17,974 nucleotides of DNA from Actinidia chinensis (lineage: Eukaryota; Streptophyta; Magnoliopsida; Ericales; Actinidiaceae), in the NCBI GenBank assembly GCA_009663005.1, contig VIGQ01001934.1, positions 5,001 to 22,974 of the forward strand. The letters are read 5' to 3'. Below the pieces are notes generated by a model that was not told where the DNA came from, made no database searches, and saw only the letters and a list, made by a program, of their open reading frames with translations. The position numbers were made by a program, and so were the translations under genes. Below are positions 9,755 to 17,974 of the stretch, in pieces. Numbering within the stretch: the first letter of the stretch is position 1; each line of letters starts with the position of its first letter.

Positions 9755-10528
9755 TGCTCAGATAAACGGGGGGGTGGAAAAACATATCGGGTGTTTTGAG
9801 AGCCAAACAAAAGAGAAAGAGGTGGACGATGGGGAATAGGGACGGGAACTAGTGGCTACGGTAAGGGAGAATCTGCACGAGTACGAACAAAAGTAAAACG
9901 GCGGACCGAAGGCCGCTCAAAAACCACTCGGCGGTGGACGATCAGACCAAGGTGATGACAGTGTTCACTAGGTCTCTTAGGAGAACTATGGAACGTATGG
10001 GGCGTCCGTGTTTTTCTGTGTACCTATGGTTTAATGGGGGGGGGAAGCGGCCTTTTTATAGACGGAGTAATGGGCCGTGCACATGTATCACGGCGAGATT
10101 CCTCGGAAGGATGAGTATGGAAAGATATCTCGAAGATATAGGAGACAATGATTGGGAAAGATTGCCATCTGGAGAGTATCCAGCAATTGTCAAGTGTCTT
10201 GAGGGAGAGAATCTCGTGACGGCCTATAGATAGGAATCTGGTGTGGAGCATGATCAGGCCAGTTTTACCTGGACCTTAAAAGGGAGGAGGAGAAAGTGGA
10301 GAAAAACAACACTTTGGGCTTCGGGGGGCGAGCTAGGTGGAGATAAATTGGCGAGGTTCCATGCTGAACGTTGTGGACTCGTTTTACCTCGAGTCAAGAG
10401 GTTTTTCAGCGATATCGTTTGGCGTTCTAAATGCGGAGATGGGACTCCATAGGTTTGATGTCTGGCGACGTTAGTCTCCCTTGGGACGAGGTCTTGAGTA
10501 TTAATAGGTGAAATATTTTACCCGTACA
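9755..10528 (-). repeat. Candidate 5' LTR of the gypsy element
   Basis: On the minus strand the segment starts TGTACGGGTAAA (10528 downward) and ends TTTATCTGAGCA (to 9755), giving TG...CA ends with an imperfect inverted match, and is followed by the primer-site-like sequence. A minus-strand TATA box lies inside it. Composition changes sharply to AT-rich beyond 10528. No second copy was seen in the window, so the boundaries are inferred. Plus-strand open frames inside it are taken as chance. Confidence 0.45.
10051..10061 (-). promoter_or_regulatory. TATA box of the LTR promoter
   Basis: Minus-strand CTATAAAAAGG is a near-perfect plant TATA box inside the candidate LTR, about 300 bp before its inner end. 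Transcription from it would read toward gag, as needed for element RNA. Confidence 0.6.
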
Positions 10529-10628
10529 TCAGCTGTGAAACTTTTGCTGATAGACCTTAAAAATAAGGACAAACTGTTAATTTTGTCAAAAATTTATTTC
10601 ACAAAGGAGAAGTTTGAGAAATAGATTC

Positions 10629-11120
10629 TGTTGGAGTCAAATCTCATATTATACTGCTCGCGCCACCGTCAGACTGTCCCTATATAGTCTAGTAGTAATT
10701 TGATCAGCATATCTACACGAGAGCTCATCGACTAGCCCATTAGGGAGATTCTCAAAAAAACATCAGAGTAGAGAGAAACGTACATGGTAAAGTTTCACTG
10801 CCACTCACACGCCCGGAGTCCAAAACTCAATGACGCTATAGGCTTACATACCATCCACACTATAGGGGCCATGACTGGTTAGCGAATACTCGTTGGAATG
10901 GAAGTAGCGGGGTCACAAAATGTGTCGGCTGCATTATAAAAGGGAAAAATCATTCTCTCTGTTGAATTGAACTAGAGATTAATAAATTTTCTCTTACTCT
11001 ATCTCTTATTTTTGGTCCTAATTTGATCAAAGAGCCATCTTGGAAACAGCTTATGGACGATTATTCTCACTGTTTCTATCTCGGCAAGTCGACTAGCAAA
11101 CTACTGCCTACACTCTAACA
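10629..11120 (+). repeat. Candidate solo LTR, 492 bp
   Basis: The segment opens TGTTGGAGT and closes ACTCTAACA, which match as inverted ends in 8 of 9 bases. Inside, in the right order for an LTR on the plus strand, are TATAAAAGGG (10935-10944) and AATAAA (10981-10986), 37 bp apart. No coding sequence follows, so a solo LTR is likelier than a full element. The flanking five bases (GATTC and TCCGT) do not match as a target duplication, which lowers confidence. Confidence 0.45.
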
Positions 11121-11208
11121 TCCGTTTGCCAGCCAATTTGTCAGTGTCAACGTTCGATTTCTTGTTAATCCCTAACAAATCCACAACTCAAATAAAAAAT
11201 TCTAATGC

Positions 11209-11480
11209 TATTTTATAAATTACAAAGAGATTGTTATCTTTTACAACAAAAACTTAAATTTTACACATATATAAAAAAGGGGCGGGCTGCGAGAATTTTC
11301 AAATAGAATCTACTCGTTTTAGGAGCTTCTAAATGCAAACAAAAAAAAACGTAGTCATGACAACCCATATATTTTATTTAAAAAAAACTACAAAAAGAGA
11401 TTGGTGTTTTATAAAAAAAAAGCTTGATTTTCTACACCAAAATTAAAAAACGTTTCAGAATCTAGTCGATGCTATAATAC
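11209..11480. repeat. Imperfect direct repeat in AT-rich DNA
   Basis: A segment at about 11209-11315 (TATTTTATAAATTACAAAG..., ending AGAATCTACTCG) is repeated with indels at about 11370-11468 (TATTTTATTT...CTACAAAAAGAGATTG..., ending AGAATCTAGTCG). The offset is about 153-161 bp. It may be a local tandem duplication or part of an unidentified non-autonomous element. Confidence 0.5.
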
Positions 11481-12360
11481 TAGCCATCTAAAGGTTAGTT
11501 AGTTTCTGCCGAACTGCAAATGATACTTTATTATTTATGGTTTGTTTACTTTACCAATTCTACATTTTACTGCTTCTTTATCTTCACTCTTTATTATGTA
11601 AAAGTATTAATTTACATGGTTATTATCAGTGGGTTTTAAAGGAAGCAATTGAAGCAAGGCCTTTAATTTTCACATCTCATATTTCAAAAACCAATGCCCT
11701 CCCTCTCCCTCTCTGTTCAACCAAGCTAAACTTCAGTTTTAGGCAAATTGAATTAAATAGTTTAACATAAATAAAAGTATAAGAATTAGAGGACAAAAAG
11801 ATGAGCGGGAAACAAAATATATTAATTATTACGATTAAGGAAGGTATTTCCAGCATTTGAGAAAAACTAGTAAACTCGTGTTATCGGACATTACGCAAAA
11901 AAAAAAGACAACCTCTTAGGGCGGCGTTAAAGTTTTACAACATAACAAAAAAAAGAGATATAAACGTCACAGAAAAGATACATTGTCTGATATACGAAGA
12001 GATACATTGCTACAAAAATAAAAAATCAAATTAAAAGTTAATGATTTTTGAAAAAGTGTTGTTAAGTGAAAAAAATGAGAGAAAAAGAAATGAGTGTTTT
12101 TAATCATTTTTATTGGGACCCACTAAAAAACTAATTAATGATAAAAGATATGCCAAATTTAGATAGTTTTGGCTATTGGAATCACAAATATGTTGGTCCT
12201 ACATTTCTAAAAAAAAAGAAGATGAAATTTCATTATTAATATTAACTCAAATAAATTCAAACTATAGATAATAAAAATAATTTAAATATTCAAAAATATT
12301 TGAGTTTTAATTATAGATTACGTGTTATCTTCAATCTCAAAATTGGCATGTCTCTGCATT
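11481..12360. other. AT-rich intergenic DNA without recognisable genes
   Basis: This stretch has many A and T runs. The only sizeable open frame, at 11537-11770 on the plus strand, lacks codon character or motifs. No terminal inverted repeats were found by eye. The stretch ends in a pyrimidine-rich TTTTTTGTTTAG that could act as a splice acceptor. Confidence 0.5.
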
Positions 12361-12370
12361 TTTTGTTTAG

Positions 12371-12397
12371 ATGAAGAAGCCACCACGCCACCACCAG
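12371..12397 (+). other. Possible 27-nt microexon
   Basis: The segment lies between an acceptor-like TTTTTTGTTTAG and a strong donor CAG/GTACCA and reads MKKPPRHHQ without a stop. No neighbouring exon could be linked to it, so this rests on splice signals alone. The 12398-12600 stretch after it is AT-rich and shows nothing else. Confidence 0.15.
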
Positions 12398-12602
12398 GTA
12401 CCAAACACGTTTCCTGCTTTTCTTTGTTTGTTTTTAATTTATAATTTATTATGTTTTAAAAAACGAAATAAAGGATAATTTTAAACAAAGTAGACAATTG
12501 AATATCTATTATTGTGGAGAAAACTTGAAGAAAAAAAAAGGTAAAATATAAAAAGTCAAAACAGCAAGCCAAATAAGTAGTTATTACCGGAGATGTCTAG
12601 AA

Positions 12603-13440
12603 GTGTGTGTGTGTTGAGAGAGAGAGAGTTGGAGTTGTGGAGGGGAGAGGCGGGGAGGGCGCGGGAGGGCGACGCTGGAGTAGGAGGAGGAAGATAGGGC
12701 CGCTGGAAGGCAGCGGAGGCTGTCGATCGAAGGTGAGGGAAGGCGCGGGAGCCGCACACTCCCACCCCCATTCATTCGAAATCCTCACCACACTAGATCC
12801 AAGCCAACAATTGCCTTCTCTGAGATCAGCACCACCCTTTAAATCCGCAAGGCGAAACCCTAGACTAGAAAGTGTGTGTGTGTGAGAGAGAGGAGACAGA
12901 GTTAGTTGGAGCTGTGGAGGCGGAAAGGGGGAAGCGGAGCGCGTGGACGGCGACGTTGGAATCGGAGGAGGAAAATAGGGCCGGGTGGAGACGAGGCGGC
13001 TGTCGATCGAAGGTGAGGGGCGGGGAAGCGCCGCAACTCCACCATGTCCATTTCGAAACCTCATTCACCCCCTGATTCATAGCAACATTGCTGTCTGAGA
13101 TCTCCCCCATCCCTTAATCGCAATGTGCGTGTGTGGGTGTGTGTGAGAGAGAGAGATAGAGAGGAGAGAAGTGGAGAGTGGAGGGAGAGGGCGGAAGTGG
13201 AGCGCGTGGATGCGGGGACGCAGGAGTAGGGGATGGAAGATATGGGCGGGGGAAGGCGCGGAGGCTGTCGATCGAAGGTGGGGTAGGCGGTGGGGAAAGG
13301 GTTGCTGCCAAGGGATCGGGGCGGTGGGGAATGCAGGAAGGCTAGGGGTGGCGGAGGAGAGGGGCAGCGTGTGGCGGAAGTTCTGGCGTTGCTCGTTGGG
13401 AGCGAGAAGGAGGAAGGTCATTTTATCCTGTGTGGTAAAG
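12603..13440. repeat. Three tandem GC-rich units, each opening with GT and GA tracts
   Basis: Units start at 12603, 12872 and 13124. Each opens with a GT tract that turns into a GA tract, then has a G-rich body, then the exactly shared core TGTCGATCGAAGGTG (12721, 13001, 13266), so the steps are 280 and 265 bp. The first two also share a tail with TCTGAGATC. The first tail carries AAACCCTAG (a telo-box-like motif of plant promoters). Read on the minus strand the units look like CT/CA-rich 5' leader DNA and give Pro/Ser-rich open frames. These frames have no motif and are probably compositional. The units could be duplicated promoter/leader segments or part of an unknown repeat. Confidence 0.75.
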
Positions 13441-13443
13441 TAA

Positions 13444-13680
13444 TGAATGGGTTCCTATCGTGTGGTTAGTTTAGATTTGCTGGGAATATTGAAAGTAAAG
13501 TCTTTTAATCCATGTGATCACATCTAATTAGAATAAACATCAACCCTAGAAAGCCCATGTGGTACTAAAGAAAATTATATAGTTAATTAACAAATTGGTG
13601 GAGGGTTAGATTCATCTAATTTGAACTTTTATGATTTTTTGTCATTTTCCCAATTGTTTTGATAAAATTTTCTTAACATG
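13444..13680. other. AT-rich stretch without recognisable features
   Basis: No coding frame or repeat is seen. The T-rich stretch ending near 13715 could be the end of an intron before the exon-like piece that follows. Confidence 0.4.
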
Positions 13681-13726
13681 ACAATAACATTATGCAAAAT
13701 CAACTGGTTTTCCCACCGCAACGTTT

Positions 13727-13969
13727 TTGAATTACATCGGCACCATCCCTTTTGGATTTGCAACGTCAAATGGTGTGGCTGCAGCATTCTTCGCTCTAAA
13801 ATACGAAAGAGGGAAGAGAGAAGGTCCATATTTAACAATGTTTCACAATCTGGAGAAAGTTAAAGAAAAAGAAGGAAGCTCTCCATGGTTTGTTGGATTC
13901 TCAATGCCTTGCCCTGCTTTCATTAAATACTATCTTTGTTCTTCTTTTCTCTTTGTTTCTCAGACGTGA
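13727..13969 (+). pseudogene. Exon-like coding fragment, protein family not recognised
   Basis: An 80-residue frame with clear coding character (balanced amino acids, no low complexity) reads a small-residue hydrophobic segment (NYIGTIPFGFATSNG then VAAAFFALKY), a charged stretch (ERGKREG, EKVKEKEGSSP) and a second hydrophobic end. The first segment could be a membrane helix. The best part runs from about 13722 to 13905. Before it lies a T-rich sequence, but no clean acceptor sits at the frame start, and no second exon could be joined with confidence. It could be an exon of a real gene or a captured gene fragment. I do not recognise the family. Confidence 0.4.
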
Positions 13970-14204
13970 TTTATTTTCTTTTTAAATATCTGTTTGGTAT
14001 CCGAGAAGCCTTAGAAAGATAGAAAACTTCAATTCTGATGTTTCTATTGATGGGCTTTCAGGTGCCTTGCTATTTAGAATCCTGTCATGCTGCCTGTGTA
14101 AATTTCTTTGCCCCTGTAATTTGATTAGTTTTCAGGTTTTTATGATCTTTCTTTCTACACGTCTTGTTTTTAACACTTCATCTATCCGTGCATGTATGTA
14201 AGAT

Positions 14205-14308
14205 CAAGCGGAGGAAATTTCAATTTGGTAGCTTACTGTTCACCAGTACCAAAAGTTTGTTAACAGCCCATAAACTTATTCATAAGAAAAGGCCGCATGG
14301 ACAACAGG
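14205..14308 (+). other. Possible internal exon ending at CAG/GT
   Basis: The segment reads IKRRKFQFGSLLFTSTKSLL and continues with a basic stretch to GQQ, ending at the donor ACAACAG/GTTTTG. The preceding TATGTAAG is a weak acceptor. No homology is recognised. It lies about 240 bp after the previous exon-like piece; 13970-14200 between them looks like intron or non-coding DNA. Confidence 0.2.
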
Positions 14309-14319
14309 TTTTGCATCTC

Positions 14320-14342
14320 TGTGTGTGTGTGTGTGTGTGTTG
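14320..14342. repeat. TG dinucleotide microsatellite
   Basis: About eleven TG units in a row follow CTC. Such tracts are common in plant introns and are often length-polymorphic. Confidence 0.9.
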
Positions 14343-14519
14343 TTCACTGATTTGTGATATCCCATTTCCGTCAATTTTTATCCCAGACGGTTTCTCTTCA
14401 ATTTTATGGGTTCCTCTCGTTTTTTTTTGTCCTTAGAACCCTGTTTTGTTTTTGTTTGTTTCAGGTTCTGTCAAGAATTGGTTAACAACTGACTCTTCTC
14501 AGACCCTATCTCCCGTGAT

Positions 14520-15415
14520 TCTTCTTCAATCGTGTCTCACTCTGGTGTTTTCTGTCGCTAATTTGTGGGTGTGAGCCCCTGCCATGAGGTCTCAAGAAGT
14601 GGTCACTACTTTGGCTGAAATTGGGGTCAGGACCCCTGTTTTAATCCTCACTACCGCGACCTACCCAGCAACCAAACTCACCACCATTGTTGTTGGAAAA
14701 AAACCGTCATCTGCAACGAAACCAGAACACCATTAATTTGGTCCGGCCTGCCTGTGAAGAACCGTTTTCCACTCTCTCACGAGTGTGGGGTTTAGAGAGC
14801 AGAAACCACAGTCCTCTGCTTCTCCCTGCCTCCGACGTTGAGACGTTACCTCTTGCTTCTTACATACAAAGGCGATTTGCCTGATATCCATCAGACCTCG
14901 CCTAGACTTTTGCAGACAAAAACTCTACTTATTTGTGAACCCACCCCCAAATTTTTCAAAATCGCCAGCCGACTACCCTGGTCTCATCTCACAAAATCAA
15001 TGTCCTACATCCCAAGCAAAAGATCAAAACCATACCAGAAAGCTCAAATTCATCAATCTATCGAATCTTACCCACCCAATCCGACCCCTTTGCTGACCCC
15101 ATCACCAGGCTCCTCCTCTGTCCTGCTTTTGAGGCAGAGCCCCTCTTCCGCCGCTGGTTGGCACCGCGTCTCCTTCTTCTCTTCTCCGTCGCCATTTTTC
15201 TCTCTCCTCTCACCCGAATCACCTCCATATGGCTTGCAATTGGCGCCGTGTACCCATCTGGTGGCCGTGCCGCCCGAACCTACCGTTTTTGTGGGGGTGT
15301 GGTTGTGGCCAAGCCCAGTGTGCCTGCAGAGAAGGGCAGGATTCAATGGACTTGCCGTTGTGAGGGTGAAGGCGATTGTGAGGTGATTAGGCACAGGGGA
15401 ATTGCTACCTCCTGA
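14520..15415 (+). other. C/CT-rich block with overlapping open frames; possible exon region
   Basis: This block is richer in C and CT than its surroundings. Two overlapping plus frames stay open: one reaches 15386 and one, ending at TGA 15413-15415, reads FADPITRLLLCPAFEAEPLF then a hydrophobic run (RLLLLFSVAIFL) and a Cys/Gly-rich end. A minus frame at 15068-15514 is open as well. Because three frames are open together, composition is a sufficient explanation. It may be a leader or first exon of a gene, but nothing decides the frame and no family is recognised. Confidence 0.2.
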
Positions 15416-15632
15416 TACTGTTGTCTCATGCTCCTTTATGGCAGAAAACAAGAGGTTGGGGGGACTTGTACTGGAGGCAGTGCCATGCTCATCAATGCTG
15501 AACCTAATAATCAAGCGCCTTTCCCTTCTTTACTCTTATTTTGGGTATTTTTTAAATCCATCTTAATACTAATAAGGTTGATTCATTAAATGGCTTCGAA
15601 AATCGCTTGAAAATAGAAGTTTGGTTTCTACT

Positions 15633-17520
15633 TTGTTTGGATGGTCCACAACCCCCATTATGCTTGCATCTTATATTCTTGTTTCAGTTTCCTTACAACT
15701 GCTCGCTGTATTCTTCAATGACCTGGCTGATATATGAAACACTGTGCCCAAGGAAATCTCAGATTAGGCATGTGCTCCTGTTGGATCCCATCCTTGCACA
15801 GGTTTGTCTATTTCACATGGTAAAAACTCTCATCTATCTGGTTTTTTTTTATTTGCCCATGCATATATACATTTATATTTAGGCAATATACACAACTGTG
15901 CTTCGGTATGAAAACAATGGCAGAAAAAGAACTAAAACATTCTTGGGTCGTGTGTACAAGAGAGTGCTAATTGCTCCCCAAACTCTCTAGCAACCAAAAA
16001 AAAAAAAATTATGGGTCAGTGTTCAATCAAGCAACATTTGATCAATGGTGGCGTTATGATCTAATCATGGCACATTTCTTGAAAATTGAGCTGTTTCTTT
16101 GTGGACTAAACTTTTCATGAGCGTGTAATAATTATTGAACTTATTTATTGCATAGAATTCGTCGGGCTTTTCAAGCTTACCTTTTACTCATAAAGACAGC
16201 TGGTTGTCATCTTTTACTTGAAATTGAGCTGGGTTATATATATGAGGCAGTTTCTATGTGGACTAGACTTCATGAGCGTGTAATAATTTGAACTATTTAT
16301 ATGCATGGAATTCGGGCGGCTGTCAAGCTATACCTTACTCATAAAGAAGGGTGTTGCCTGTCCAACATCATATATTCCTCAATATAAGAATTGTAAGATA
16401 TTAGCCTTCATTTCAAATTTTTTTATTTGATTGTTATTACTAGTTTTTCTTAAATTATCAATTTCACTTTATCATCCCTACCCAGGTTGTTGAACATGGT
16501 CCTTGGACCACTCTTTCCATTTTACATACAAGCAGGCGTGATTTACTGTTTCCTGGTAGAGACCGTTGTACTTAGTTATCCCAATTCCCCATTTCCATTG
16601 TGTGGGACTCTCCCAAGTGTCCCTCAACTTCTGCTACATCTGTTTACTGTGACTATTATTCCTCAGCTGATGAAAAGTCCAACCTGAGGACACCTCAGAT
16701 AGGCATGCGCTCGTGTTTGATTCCTATCCAGGCCTCAGTTTGCTATTCTCACAGTAGAAACTTTCTTGTCTATATAGATACATATATATTATTTGTAGAG
16801 ACGAATGTCTCATTGAAAAAACTATGGAAGTAAAAGAAATAAAAAAAACATTTGCGATCGTGTGTCACGGAGACGTGCTCATGTCCCAAAACCTTTGAAC
16901 AAATAAAAGTTCTGGGTCAATGGTCCATCAAGCCACAGCGGTCACTTATAGGTTGTGCCGACCTTTAGGTATGAACGTTTCTTGTGAAGACAGTTGGTTG
17001 TAAACTTTTTACTGTATTGAGTTGAGCCCAATTAGATGAGAATCTTCTCTGGGGACTAGACTTCATAAGCCATGTAATAATTAGTGATTAGTCAGGGAAT
17101 TCGACTTTTCAAGGTATATCTTTAGTGATAAAACGGAAGGTAGTCTCCAGAGCACATCAATTCCTCAATATAATATCTGGGGGGGGTGTAAGGTATTTTC
17201 TTCCTTTGTACCGGCTTCTATGCATTCCCTCATCAACCCTTCATTACATATTCTTAATTTGATTAGTTCATGCTTGGTGTTACGATTAGTTCGTTAATCA
17301 TCAATTTACTTTATCCTACACAAGGTTTCTTGAATGTGGTCGTGGATAATGCCCATTTACCGAAAAAGCATGGATTACTCCAAACTGGTAAAGCCAGTTG
17401 TATACTTAGTTATCGTACTTTGCCATCGCGTGGGGCCTAAGTTTCTCTTGCCAGCCATGTTAATGTACTTGTTTTTAACGAAAAATGTTTGTCTATATTA
17501 TTGCCAGTTAAGGTAGGAAT
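15633..17520. repeat. Imperfect tandem array, period about 0.8-0.9 kb, two and a half units
   Basis: Matching anchors recur in order. AGG..(A/C)CTCAG AT.AGGCATG is at 15751 and 16687; the TGGACTAGACTTCAT module at 16259 and 17051; ATTCCTCAATATA at 16374 and 17160; GGTT..TTGAA.(A/G)TGG at 16485 and 17324, with a looser copy near 15636. Spacings range from 786 to 936 bp because of indels. Each unit contains a moderately GC-rich, exon-like segment (for example 16485-16735) followed by AT-rich DNA. No terminal motifs that would name a transposon family were seen. The units have diverged a good deal, so the duplication is old. Confidence 0.7.
16102..16348. repeat. Nested 157-bp duplication inside the first unit
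   Basis: The module TGGACTA(G/A)AC...TCATGAGCGTGTAATAATT...GAATTCG...CTCATAAAGA occurs at 16102-16198 and again at 16259-16348. It occurs only once (17051-17136) in the second large unit. This shows a further local duplication after or beside the larger one. Confidence 0.75.
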
Positions 17521-17578
17521 ACTTCATTGTTATCAATATTGCAGATTCTGGAGGGCCGTAGCCTAAGTGAGCATTGGG

Positions 17579-17609
17579 AGTGCCTTGGCTGGCATCGGCC
17601 GAGGGCACT
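17579..17609. other. GC-rich hairpin
   Basis: AGTGCCTTGGC and GCCGAGGGCACT can pair over about 11 bp with one G:T wobble and one bulged G, around an 8-base loop, TGGCATCG. It is followed by GACCGTC and a T run. It is far more GC-rich than its surroundings. No RNA family is recognised. Confidence 0.6.
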
Positions 17610-17660
17610 GACCGTCTTTTTTATATGTTTGAGACTTGCTACGGTCGATTCTACATTCTA

Positions 17661-17712
17661 GATTTAGGGTTTTTGGGTTAGAGATTAGGATTTAGGTCTA
17701 GGATTGGGGTTT
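17661..17712 (+). repeat. Degenerate telomere-like tract (TTTAGGG type)
   Basis: TTTAGGG, TTTTTGGG, TTAGAGA, TTAGGA, TTTAGG and TTGGGG variants follow one another over about 50 bp, as in short interstitial plant telomere-like tracts. Such tracts often mark old break repair or are found in first introns and leaders of plant genes. Confidence 0.6.
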
Positions 17713-17974
17713 AAAATTTATGTTCTCGAGGACTAAAATACATTAAATGGCACGGTTAGCCTTTAGAGCATAACCGGGGTTCTCTTTTGTAGGTTCGAAG
17801 CACGGTGTCCTGTCATCTGATCAAGTGGCCGTAATCATCATAGAGGTCGGTACATTTTTTAGTCCATAAATCAATTGTGCCTATGCTTTATGGACTACTT
17901 GTTCTATTACTTGTATTTGCCTATGAGGACTTTGCCTTGATTCATTTGATTTGGTTTTGTTTCCATGCATGATT
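17713..17974. other. Right end of the window, no feature recognised
   Basis: The sequence is T-rich with no open frame or repeat that can be supported. TTTTGTAGGTTCG at about 17786 has the look of a splice acceptor but cannot be tied to an exon. Confidence 0.3.

Larger units (their letters stand above)
1..10528 (-). mobile_element. Decayed Tat-lineage Ty3/gypsy LTR retrotransposon (left end outside window)
   Basis: On the minus strand the relics of Gag, protease, reverse transcriptase, two RNases H and integrase follow each other in the Ty3/gypsy order (integrase last) over about 5.8 kb, with no large insertion between them. The presence of two different RNase H-like segments in tandem is, from family knowledge, a mark of the plant Tat lineage. 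The stretch left of integrase (1-3900) carries a minisatellite and open-frame relics on the opposite strand, also a known habit of this lineage. A candidate 5' LTR lies at the high-coordinate end; no second LTR was found, so the 3' LTR is presumably left of position 1. All coding parts contain frameshifts and stops, so the copy cannot encode its own proteins. It is certain that this is a gypsy element; the exact ends are inferred. Confidence 0.9.

Noticed and set aside
9934..10452. Two plus-strand open frames inside the candidate LTR
   Set aside because: They show no motif, lie antisense to the LTR promoter, and LTRs do not usually code; probably chance.
12597..13064. Minus-strand Pro/Ser/His-rich open frame of 155 codons
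   Set aside because: It follows the CT/CA-rich composition of the tandem units; the same kind of frame appears in each unit in several frames, so composition explains it.
12603..13440. CRISPR-like array
   Set aside because: The units are long and diverged, in eukaryotic DNA, without short identical repeats and unique spacers.
15068..15514. Minus-strand open frame of 148 codons
   Set aside because: Plus-strand frames are open over the same stretch and none has a recognised motif; the C/CT-rich composition explains the open frames.
17540..17620. Helitron 3' end at the GC-rich hairpin
   Set aside because: No CTRR-T sequence follows at the usual distance on either strand, and no TC start was found.
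17786..17800. tRNA B-box-like GGTTCGAAGC
   Set aside because: No A box, no foldable cloverleaf and no acceptor stem around it.

Overview
The window looks like nuclear DNA of a flowering plant, probably a dicot, although the species cannot be told from the sequence. The signs are a long, mutated Ty3/gypsy retrotransposon, AT-rich intergenic DNA with microsatellites and GA/GT tracts, degenerate TTTAGGG-type telomere-like sequence, and short exon-like pieces with plant-style splice signals. I see no bacterial operon, rRNA or tRNA gene. No intact protein-coding gene can be demonstrated anywhere.

Region 1 (1 to about 10.53 kb) is one decayed Ty3/gypsy LTR retrotransposon of Tat-lineage type lying on the minus strand. 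Reading from high to low coordinates: a candidate 5' LTR (about 9755-10528) with a TATA box at 10051-10061, a degenerate primer-binding-site area, Gag (about 8040-9480), aspartic protease (about 7395-7810), reverse transcriptase (about 6180-7130), a gypsy-type RNase H (about 5740-6140), a second archaeal-type RNase H (about 5225-5650) and integrase (about 3905-5170). Every domain is broken by frameshifts and stops, but the order is complete and no large insertion interrupts it. Downstream of integrase come a 16-bp-period minisatellite (3605-3870) and relics of open frames on the opposite strand. One relic (about 1324-3497, plus) has its own promoter-like upstream region (G-box, paired site II motifs, TATA box). 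A second, related C-terminal relic runs off the left edge (1-283). The 3' LTR was not found and is probably beyond the left edge.

Region 2 (10.53 to 12.6 kb) is AT-rich. It holds a candidate solo LTR (10629-11120), an imperfect direct repeat (11209-11480) and otherwise unexplained A/T-rich DNA, plus one tiny exon-like unit at 12371-12397.

Region 3 (12.6 to 13.44 kb) is GC-richer. It consists of three tandem units of about 250-280 bp, each opening with a GT tract running into a GA tract and each carrying an identical TGTCGATCGAAGGTG core.

Region 4 (13.44 to 17.97 kb) contains exon-like fragments (13727-13969, 14205-14308), a TG microsatellite, a CT/C-rich block (14520-15415) with overlapping open frames, an imperfect tandem array with a period of about 0.8-0.9 kb (about 15630-17520) that contains a nested 157-bp duplication, a strong GC-rich hairpin (17579-17609) and a short degenerate telomere-like tract (17661-17712).

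The most interesting parts are the dual-RNase-H element with promoter-bearing antisense open-frame relics and an adjacent minisatellite, and the two tandem arrays in Regions 3 and 4, whose nature I could not assign.
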